Shown in pieces: positions 24,625 to 30,599 of a DNA stretch of 30,599 bases. This DNA comes from Planctomycetota bacterium (GTDB lineage Bacteria > Planctomycetota > Phycisphaerae > WQYP01), in contig JAJYZY010000008.1 of the NCBI GenBank assembly GCA_021799715.1, positions 1-30,599 on the forward strand, in the 5' to 3' direction. The notes beneath the pieces were generated by a model. The model was not told the DNA's origin. It was given only the letters and a program-made list of their open reading frames with translations, and made no database searches. A program made the position numbers and the translations under genes. How positions within the stretch are numbered: position 1 is the stretch's first letter; each line of letters starts with the position of its first letter.

Positions 24625-25254
24625 CTACGCGCCTTTGCGCTTGCTGATGGCGGCTTGAATTTGTTGATGAACGCGCTGGGCATTGGGTATCCATTCCCAT
24701 AGTCCGGAGGGGTCCATATTCTTGCCGACCGCAAAACCGATGGAACCAAGTCCGAGCATGCTTTGCGCGGCTGGCTCAATGAGTCGGGCTTCGGAAATGT
24801 GGGCCAGGCCGGCTTCAAAAATTGTGGGATGACGGGCACCCTTGATGGTAACAATTCGACAGGTGGTTAAAAGATACAAATGACTGGTCCATTCCATTAA
24901 TGCATAAACCACACGCACCGCAACCAGAGCCGCGGAAATAATCAGAGCGGTTTTGGGCAATAGCAGATCACCAAAAATGCCGGTATGGACGACCAATATG
25001 GCCATTAATACAACAATTCCGCAAAAGCGAAAACTTGTTGCAACAATGTACCACAAAGATGGACGAACCATAAGTATCACCAATTCATTACCCCGCAGGA
25101 GAGACTCAGGTGTAAGTTTCCCGGCCATTGCTTCAACACGGGCGGCTTCACCAACGGCCTGATGGGGTCGATCGACCGTCAGCGGCCTCCAACGTCCAGT
25201 GCTCTCGGTACGGGGCTTTAAAACAAGTTGATCAAAGGTCTCTTTCAGCATCAT
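24625..25254 (-). CDS. Membrane protein with bacterial PH domain
   Basis: A 209-residue protein. Two adjacent ATGs (25254 and 25251) are possible starts, with a weak ribosome binding site. After a polar N-terminus comes ESLLRGNELVILMVRPSLWYIV, the lead-in to paired membrane helices (about 70-90 and 95-115). The cytoplasmic part (HLYLLTTCRIVTIKG, then IFEAGLAHISEARLIEPAAQSMLGLGSIGF) matches the bPH2/YdbT-type pleckstrin-like fold, in which an initial Y-x-LT-x-x-R strand and an AQS-x-x-G-x-G-x-I segment recur. Function in this family is mostly unknown, with some members linked to membrane stress. It is convergent with rpsR and divergent from metK. Confidence 0.75.
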   Translation of the reverse strand: MMLKETFDQLVLKPRTESTGRWRPLTVDRPHQAVGEAARVEAMAGKLTPESLLRGNELVILMVRPSLWYIVATSFRFCGIVVLMAILVVHTGIFGDLLLPKTALIISAALVAVRVVYALMEWTSHLYLLTTCRIVTIKGARHPTIFEAGLAHISEARLIEPAAQSMLGLGSIGFAVGKNMDPSGLWEWIPNAQRVHQQIQAAISKRKGA

Positions 25255-25289
25255 GCAGGTATTTTACCAGATTTGCCGCCGCAAGTAAT

Positions 25290-25318
25290 TTGGCTTGATC
25301 GCCGGCTTGGTGTATTGT
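25290..25318 (+). promoter_or_regulatory. Candidate promoter of metK
   Basis: TTGGCT (25290-25295) and TATTGT (25313-25318) are 17 bases apart and point at metK. The leader would be about 50 nt. It contains a small hairpin (CTTTG/CAAAG around CCCGATGCGGA) before the AGAGAGG ribosome binding site. Both hexamers deviate from consensus by two bases or so, so this is moderate evidence only. I could not match the leader to a known SAM riboswitch. Confidence 0.4.
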
Positions 25319-25375
25319 GTAGTGCTTTGCCCGATGCGGACAAAGATGAGTTAGTACTTAGAGAGGTATTGTAGC

Positions 25376-26617
25376 ATGACTAAAAAGCACCTGTTTACCA
25401 GTGAATCGGTCAGCATGGGTCACCCGGACAAGGTGGCGGACCAGGTTTCGGATGCGGTTCTGGATTCCCTTCTGGCGGCTGATCCCATGGCCCGCGTTGC
25501 GTGTGAAACGCTGGTAACCACAGGTCTGGTGGTTTTAGCGGGGGAAGTAACCGTGCACAATCAGGCGGGTATTGATGCCCTGAATCGGGCGGAAGACACA
25601 GCACGGGAAGCAATTCGCGAAATTGGCTATGACGATCCGCGCACCGGCTTCGATTATCGCAGTTGCGCGGTATTGCGTGCGCTGCACAGTCAGTCCGCGG
25701 ACATCTCCCGCGGCGTAACCGCATCAGACGCCAAAGAACAAGGTGCCGGCGACCAGGGAATCATGTTTGGCTTTGCCTGTAATGAAACCAAATCCCTCAT
25801 GCCACTGCCGATTTATCTCAGCCATCGTCTGGTGGAACAGCAAGCCAAATTACGGCGCGATGGAACCATCAAGTGGCTGCGCCCCGATGCCAAAAGCCAG
25901 GTTACCGTGGAATACCATGATGATAAACCCCATCATATCCACACCGTGGTGCTTTCCACGCAGCACACGCAGGAAGCGGTGGATTCTAAAACCGACAGCT
26001 TTTCGGATGCCGCCCGACATGAAATTATCGAAAAAATTATCAAACCCGTGATCATGGCCGAATGTCCGCAATTGTGGAATAATCAAATGATTTTCCACAT
26101 TAATCCAACGGGAAAATTCCTGATTGGCGGCCCACATGGCGATTCCGGCCTGACGGGCCGCAAAATTATCGTCGATACCTACGGCGGCCGCGGATGTCAC
26201 GGCGGCGGCGCATTTTCCGGCAAGGATCCATCCAAAGTGGATCGGTCGGCCAGTTACATGGCGCGTTATATCGCGAAGAATGTTGTTGCCGCGGGGTTGG
26301 CCACCGCTTGTGAAGTTCAGCTTGGCTATGCGATTGGCGTAGCCGAGCCGGTCAGCGTTCTGGTGGATACCGAAGGCACATCCGTCATTGACGAACAGAT
26401 TATCAGCGACCTGGTGCGTAAAGTATTTCCACTTAAGCCCCAGAGCATCATCAAACATTTGAACTTGCTGCGGCCAATTTATCGCGAAACAGCCCGCCAC
26501 GGACACTTTGGCCGTGAACTGCCCGAATTTACATGGGAGGCCACCGACAAGGCGGATGAGCTGGCCCGATTGGCCGGTGTGAAATCCGCAAAATCCGCTG
26601 CGGTTGCACTGGTATAA
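25376..26617 (+). CDS. metK: S-adenosylmethionine synthase (methionine adenosyltransferase)
   Basis: A cytoplasmic enzyme that makes S-adenosylmethionine from ATP and methionine. At 413 residues it is slightly longer than the E. coli protein (384). All key motifs are intact: [20 protein letters not shown] at the start, [12 protein letters not shown], the [16 protein letters not shown] loop, a [18 protein letters not shown] segment, [21 protein letters not shown], and the phosphate loop [19 protein letters not shown]. The ATG has AGAGAGG nine bases upstream. It is probably monocistronic: a 413-base gap follows. A small hairpin (ATTTGCC/GGCAAAT near 26652-26671) lies after the stop but has no T run. 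Confidence 0.97.
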   Translation: MTKKHLFTSESVSMGHPDKVADQVSDAVLDSLLAADPMARVACETLVTTGLVVLAGEVTVHNQAGIDALNRAEDTAREAIREIGYDDPRTGFDYRSCAVLRALHSQSADISRGVTASDAKEQGAGDQGIMFGFACNETKSLMPLPIYLSHRLVEQQAKLRRDGTIKWLRPDAKSQVTVEYHDDKPHHIHTVVLSTQHTQEAVDSKTDSFSDAARHEIIEKIIKPVIMAECPQLWNNQMIFHINPTGKFLIGGPHGDSGLTGRKIIVDTYGGRGCHGGGAFSGKDPSKVDRSASYMARYIAKNVVAAGLATACEVQLGYAIGVAEPVSVLVDTEGTSVIDEQIISDLVRKVFPLKPQSIIKHLNLLRPIYRETARHGHFGRELPEFTWEATDKADELARLAGVKSAKSAAVALV

Positions 26618-27030
26618 ACTTAACAAGCGTATAAGGGTAAAATAAGGGCAATTTGCCATACCGGGCAAATACGGTTTATAGTATCAGCATGGCACGAACG
26701 CAGCGTTGGATCGGCCTTAAGGGGGCTGTGCACGATGAACATCGATTTGTTCTTTGTCATGCCGGCCAACCGTTCACGGCTGTCCACCGCGCGGCAATGT
26801 TAATCTAACGGGATGATGCTCGGGCAAACTGCGGGAGCCTGTCCGAGTAATAGCTGGCATTGCAATGCGTGTGAAATAAATGGCCCGTACGCGCGGCGGA
26901 GAATTGAGCCGACTCTGGATAAGCCGTGTGCGATACCCGACAACAAAGCAGACGGCGCGCCGGAGGCCACGTCGCCCGGCGGCGATTATTCGGACAGGCC
27001 TATTTGACTTGATATAACAGCGGAGTTGTC
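26618..27030. other. 413-base gap between metK and the oxidoreductase fusion
   Basis: No convincing gene was found. A plus-strand frame at 26813-27007 has no ribosome binding site and no known motif. A 23-codon frame starting near 26733 (MNIDLFFVMPA) is too short to support. The only structure noted is the weak hairpin near 26652-26671. Just before the next gene lies TTTGACTTGATATAACAG, part of which may be a promoter for the fusion gene, although no correctly spaced pair of hexamers is visible. Confidence 0.4.
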
Positions 27031-29046
27031 ATGGCGGAAGCTTTGCGATGGGGTATTCTTGGCACCGGCACGATTGCTGCCAAATTTGCCAGAGATCTGC
27101 TGGTTTCAAAAACCGGACAACTTGTCGCCATTGGCAGCCGCACCCCGGAATCCGCGGAGCAATTTGGCAAAGAGTTTCTTCCCGATATATCGATCCGTCG
27201 GCATGGGAGTTATGAGGACCTGTTGGCTGACTCGACCGTTCAAGCGGTTTATATCTCCACGCCGCATCCATTCCACGCACATTGGAGCATCCGCGCAGCC
27301 ATGGCGGGAAAACACATTTTGTGTGAAAAGCCGCTGGCATTGAATTATGCCGACGCCATGACCGTCGTCGAGGCGGCCCGGGCCAACAGGGTATTTCTGA
27401 TGGAAGCGTTCATGTATCGCTGTCATCCGGTGGTGGAGAAGTTGATCAAACTGTTGCGTGAAGGCGTCATTCATGACGTGCGCATGATTCATGCCAATTT
27501 CGGCTTTCAATGCGCCCTGAATTATGACCATCGCCTGCTGAATAATTCCCTTGGCGGCGGCGGCATATTGGATGTTGGATGTTATCCGGTTTCCCTGGCC
27601 CGCCTGATCGCCGGTGTGGCGGCCGGAAAGGAATTCCTTGATCCCCTGCATGTTGCGGCGTCGGGCGTGGTCGGGGAAAAAAGCCACGTGGATGAAATGG
27701 CCTCGCTGATACTGACATTTCCCAATCATATTGTTGCCAGCATCAGCACGGCCATTCAATGTACACTGAATAATGACATACATATTTATGGCACTGGTGG
27801 AAGCATCTACATACCATGGCTATGGATACCACAGCCGAAAGGCAACAGAATTTTCATTCGCCGCCACGGCAAAGATCAGGAGGAAATCACTGTGGACGCC
27901 CCCGCCGGGGTTTACACGCTCGAAGCGGATGTGGTCGCGGCCGCCGTGGAGAATCAGAAACTCGAAGCGGCCTGGCCTGCGATGCGCTGGGCCGATACGC
28001 TGGGCAATATGAAAACCCTGGATCGCTGGCGGCGCATTGTGGGCGTGACGTATGAAGACGAGAAGCCTGAAAACCGCCTGACGCCGCTATCCGGCGGAAC
28101 TTTAAGTGTTCACGAACCAAATGCCATGGAATATGGCCGGGTTCCGGGTGTCGAAAAACCCGTATCCCGCTTGATTTTTGGCGTTGATAAAATCAGCATT
28201 CATGATTTTCCGATGGCCCAGGCGATGCTGGACGACTACTTTCAACGCGGCGGCAATACCTTTGATACCGCCCATATTTACTCCATGGGCGTTTGTGAAA
28301 AAGCGTTGGGAAAATGGGTGGCCAACCGCGGTATTCGCGAACAGGTTGTCATCATTGGAAAAGGTGCCCACACGCCGGATTGCAATCCCACCGCGCTGAC
28401 CCGGCAACTCATGGAAAGTCTTGACCGCATGAAAACGCATTATGTTGATATTTACATGATGCACCGCGATGATCCCGCCGTGCCGGTCGAACAATTTGTG
28501 GATGTGCTCAACGAACATAAACGCGCCGGGCGCATTCGGGCGTTTGGCGCGTCCAACTGGAGCATTCCGCGCATCGAAGCGTTTAATTTCAGCGCACGAG
28601 CGCGCGGTTTAACGGGGTTCTGTGCCATCAGCAATCAATTCAGCCTGGCGCGGATGATCCATCCGCCCTGGCCGGGCTGTATGTCATCCTCCGATCAGGA
28701 CTGGCGAAACTGGCTGGAAAGCAACGAGATGATTCTTATGCCCTGGAGCAGTCAGGCCCGCGGCTTTTTCACCGATCGTGCCGCGCCGGATAAAACCGCG
28801 GACGCGGAGTTGGCGCGATGCTGGTATTCACCGGATAATTTCCGCCGCCAGGAAAAGGCCCGCGAGCTGGCCCGCAAACTTGGCACAACCCCCATTGTCA
28901 TCGCATTGGCCTATGTGTTGTGCCAACCATTTGCGACCTTTCCCATGATCGGTCCGGCCACCATTGACGAAACCCGTGAAAGCATCGAGTCTCTTAAAAT
29001 AAAACTGACGCATGAACAGATATCCTGGTTGAATCTTGAGCGGTAA
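27031..29046 (+). CDS. Gfo/Idh/MocA oxidoreductase fused to an aldo/keto reductase
   Basis: A 671-residue two-enzyme fusion, with GGAG six bases before the ATG. The N-terminal half (about 1-350) is a Gfo/Idh/MocA oxidoreductase. It has a Rossmann glycine motif GILGTGTIA (8-16), STPHPFHAHWSIRAAMAGKHILCEKPLALN with the family's Glu99-Lys100-Pro101, and MEAFMYRCHP. These are closest to dihydrodiol/D-xylose 1-dehydrogenase types. The C-terminal half (about 366-671) is an aldo/keto reductase, with GGNTFDTAHIYS (Asp near 412, Tyr near 417), VIIGKGAH (Lys near 443), YVDIYMMHRDDP (His near 477) and GASNWS. Both active sites look complete. The likely role is sugar or sugar-derivative oxidation and reduction, possibly cofactor-coupled within one chain. 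The substrate is unknown. trpG/pabA follows after 45 bases. Confidence 0.88.
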   Translation: MAEALRWGILGTGTIAAKFARDLLVSKTGQLVAIGSRTPESAEQFGKEFLPDISIRRHGSYEDLLADSTVQAVYISTPHPFHAHWSIRAAMAGKHILCEKPLALNYADAMTVVEAARANRVFLMEAFMYRCHPVVEKLIKLLREGVIHDVRMIHANFGFQCALNYDHRLLNNSLGGGGILDVGCYPVSLARLIAGVAAGKEFLDPLHVAASGVVGEKSHVDEMASLILTFPNHIVASISTAIQCTLNNDIHIYGTGGSIYIPWLWIPQPKGNRIFIRRHGKDQEEITVDAPAGVYTLEADVVAAAVENQKLEAAWPAMRWADTLGNMKTLDRWRRIVGVTYEDEKPENRLTPLSGGTLSVHEPNAMEYGRVPGVEKPVSRLIFGVDKISIHDFPMAQAMLDDYFQRGGNTFDTAHIYSMGVCEKALGKWVANRGIREQVVIIGKGAHTPDCNPTALTRQLMESLDRMKTHYVDIYMMHRDDPAVPVEQFVDVLNEHKRAGRIRAFGASNWSIPRIEAFNFSARARGLTGFCAISNQFSLARMIHPPWPGCMSSSDQDWRNWLESNEMILMPWSSQARGFFTDRAAPDKTADAELARCWYSPDNFRRQEKARELARKLGTTPIVIALAYVLCQPFATFPMIGPATIDETRESIESLKIKLTHEQISWLNLER

Positions 29047-29091
29047 GCCCCTGTTTTCCCCTTTGGGAATACCGGCGATATAATTCTCCGC

Positions 29092-29685
29092 ATGATTATA
29101 CTTATTGATAATTACGATTCGTTCACCTACAACCTTGTGCAGCGGCTGGGGGAAATTGATCCCACGCGTGTTATTGAGGTCATCCGCAATGATAAAATCA
29201 CCATCGACGACATTGAACGCCGGCAACCGGAGAAAATCATTATCTCACCCGGACCCTGCACGCCGCGCGAGGCCGGCATCAGCAATGATGTCCTGAAACA
29301 TTTTGGCCCGCGTGTGCCCATACTGGGCGTCTGCCTGGGGCATCAGTGCATCGGCCATGCGTTCGGGGCCGTTGTTGAGCGCAATTATCGGCTTATGCAC
29401 GGTAAGACATCGCCGATTTACCATCATCATCAGGGAGTGTTTGCCGGGCTTCCCAACCCGTTTGATGCGGCGCGATATCACAGCCTGGTCATCCGCCCCG
29501 GCACCTTGCCGGATGATTTTATTGTAACGGCCTGGACTGATGAAAAAGAGATTATGGGCGTGCAACATAAGCACTGGCCGCTGCATGGCGTGCAGTTCCA
29601 TCCGGAAAGTTTTTTAACTCCGGAAGGCTATACCCTGCTGAACAATTTTCTTAAAATCCAGGCTCCCGCAGCGCTGAAAATGTGA
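29092..29685 (+). CDS. Anthranilate/aminodeoxychorismate synthase glutaminase subunit
   Basis: A 197-residue class I glutamine amidotransferase that frees ammonia from glutamine for the partner synthase, in tryptophan (TrpG) or folate (PabA) synthesis. The TrpG/PabA start IILIDNYDSFTYNLVQ is followed by IRNDKITIDDI, IISPGPCTPREAGIS, the nucleophile loop GVCLGHQCIGHAFG (Cys81), an HGKTSPIYHHHQGVFAGL segment and the GVQFHPESFLTPEG end (His170 and Glu172). Sequence alone cannot separate TrpG from PabA, and many bacteria use one protein for both. The partner TrpE or PabB is not in the window. The Shine-Dalgarno sequence is weak. The 45-base spacing suggests it may follow the fusion gene in one transcript. 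Confidence 0.9.
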   Translation: MIILIDNYDSFTYNLVQRLGEIDPTRVIEVIRNDKITIDDIERRQPEKIIISPGPCTPREAGISNDVLKHFGPRVPILGVCLGHQCIGHAFGAVVERNYRLMHGKTSPIYHHHQGVFAGLPNPFDAARYHSLVIRPGTLPDDFIVTAWTDEKEIMGVQHKHWPLHGVQFHPESFLTPEGYTLLNNFLKIQAPAALKM

Positions 29686-29891
29686 ACTGCAATCAATGGC
29701 TTGTTAGAGCGGTTCTCAAAAGTCTTGTCGCATGCGGGGGCAATAATTCGCGCATGCGTAATTTGCGCCAAGGCGGCGTTTGTGGCATAGTAGTGACATG
29801 CGACAGATCGCTCCCAATTTCGAGAATGGTTCGCAGGAACGGATGTTCCGGCAAATTCCGGTGCTTCGCACCGCGATTATGAATAGTAAAA

Positions 29892-30410
29892 TCAACGAGA
29901 TTTGCGTCTTGCGGGCAGCTTCTTCCTCGTGGCTACCTGCACGCCTCGGCGCGGGAGCGCTCGTGGCATGATGACCTGGGCCTTTTCCAGCAATCTCTGC
30001 ACCGATGCCCGTGGTTGGGGTATGCAATTGCACTGCGGCTTGCCTTGAAGCCGCAGTTCCGTCGCGCAGAGCGTTTTGAGTTCATCAAGACCTTCCCGCA
30101 CCGTCGCGTCCATGTCCTGCCACCGCCGGGCCAACTCCTGCACGATTCGGGAGGACAGCATGATCACCGGAGCATGGCCCCGCGTGCGGCCGGCCAGACG
30201 CACATGCACGGGACGCATCTCCAACTCCGTGGTCTCGGAGGTCCGAAGGGCCCACTTCACCAGAGCCAGGTACTTGTAACGGGCGTGGACATCCTGGGCC
30301 TTGAATTGGACCTGGGTCAGGTCGGTCCCGGCTATGCTTGACGGTACTGAAGGCTGTAAAAAAGCACCAGGGACGATTTTTAGATCAGGCCGCTTTTGCC
30401 GGCGGCGCAT
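29892..30410 (-). pseudogene. C-terminal remnant of an IS1634-like transposase
   Basis: An open frame of 172 codons whose middle part (roughly residues 28-120) reads like the end of an IS4-superfamily, IS1634-type transposase: DVHARYKYLALVKWALRTSE, TTELEMRPVHVRLAGRTRGH, and APVIMLSSRIVQELARRWQD, then DATVREGLDELKTLCATEL. Complete members are about 500-600 residues, so the catalytic N-terminal and central parts are missing. The 24 codons before the match (MRRRQKRPDLK ...) do not look like transposase, and the frame beyond 30410 does not continue it. The tail is basic (RKKLPARRKSR). It is a decayed insertion-sequence fragment. No terminal inverted repeats could be defined. Confidence 0.7.
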
Positions 30411-30543
30411 GCCAGGTTGGTGTGGTGAAACTTATATCGGGGGGCCGGCAATAGCGCTGTGATTCAATGACCAACAAACCTGGTGCATGACTGCGAGATG
30501 TTTTCTGGTTTGTAAAGCCCGATTTTCTATTTTTGTGCTTCAT
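30385..30543 (-). CDS. Short hypothetical reading frame beside the transposase remnant
   Basis: A 52-codon frame whose ATG (30541-30543) follows TGGAG at seven bases, a good ribosome binding site. It begins MKHKNRKSGFTNQKTSRSHA and ends PPAKAA. No family is recognised. The stop falls inside the transposase remnant's frame, out of frame with it, so this may be the start of a host gene truncated by the insertion. The remaining 56 bases to the right edge show nothing else. Confidence 0.25.
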   Translation of the reverse strand: MKHKNRKSGFTNQKTSRSHAPGLLVIESQRYCRPPDISFTTPTWHAPPAKAA

Positions 30544-30599
30544 CGTGTTACTCCATAAAAAGCTGTCGTTTTTAAGTCGCTGTCGCGGTGGCCTTCGTG

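Noticed and set aside
25319..25375. Possible SAM-sensing riboswitch in the metK leader
   Set aside because: The leader is only about 57 nt with one weak hairpin. I could not match it to any SAM or SAM-SAH consensus I can recall.
26813..27007. 64-codon frame between metK and the fusion gene
   Set aside because: No ribosome binding site and a composition typical of a chance frame.
29682..29882. Short plus-strand frame after the glutaminase gene
   Set aside because: It starts inside the glutaminase stop region, has no motif, and lies antisense to probable insertion-sequence debris.

Overview
The window is bacterial chromosome of about 53% GC by eye, with short operons on both strands. It most resembles the Planctomycetota, perhaps Phycisphaerae-like. 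This is an inference from the pseudopilin-like protein with a FADGH motif, the TAT-exported pectate-lyase-fold protein, a Cys-free bS18 outside the rpsF operon, the planctomycete-style RDD proteins with a zinc-ribbon-like head, and the Gfo/Idh/MocA-aldo/keto reductase fusion. No rRNA, tRNA, CRISPR array or intact mobile element was found.

Positions 1-2000: a mercury-type module on the minus strand. merR is followed by a MerR-type operator-promoter and merA, which runs off the left edge. Positions 2000-5620: a five-gene plus-strand membrane module behind a near-consensus sigma-70 promoter. It holds two tandem RDD paralogues, a canonical RDD protein, a protein with two zinc-binding clusters and membrane segments, and a small membrane protein. 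Positions 5630-6850: a small two-helix membrane protein (minus) and a pseudopilin-like protein (plus). Positions 6950-9010: an AraC-type regulator followed by an aldo/keto reductase, probably its target.

Positions 9011-9880 hold no convincing gene but carry a near-identical direct repeat of about 172 bp. A JAMM metallopeptidase (minus) is divergent from a very large c-di-GMP protein (globin-like sensor, two GAF, GGDEF, EAL, CZB-like tail), which is followed by a rhodanese.

Positions 14270-22620 are all minus strand: yidC, a metallophosphoesterase, yidD, a GNAT acetyltransferase, a pectate-lyase-like protein and two paralogous multi-pass membrane proteins of unknown function. Positions 22948-26617 hold housekeeping genes: yebC (minus), a seven-iron ferredoxin, rpsR behind three successive hairpins, a bacterial PH-domain membrane protein (minus) and metK. 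Positions 27031-29685 hold the oxidoreductase fusion and a TrpG/PabA glutamine amidotransferase. The right end holds the C-terminal remnant of an IS1634-like transposase.

I found no clearly new defence or mobile system. The best candidates for something undescribed are the RDD/zinc-ribbon membrane module, the paralogous membrane pair at 20290-22619, and the 172-bp repeat.
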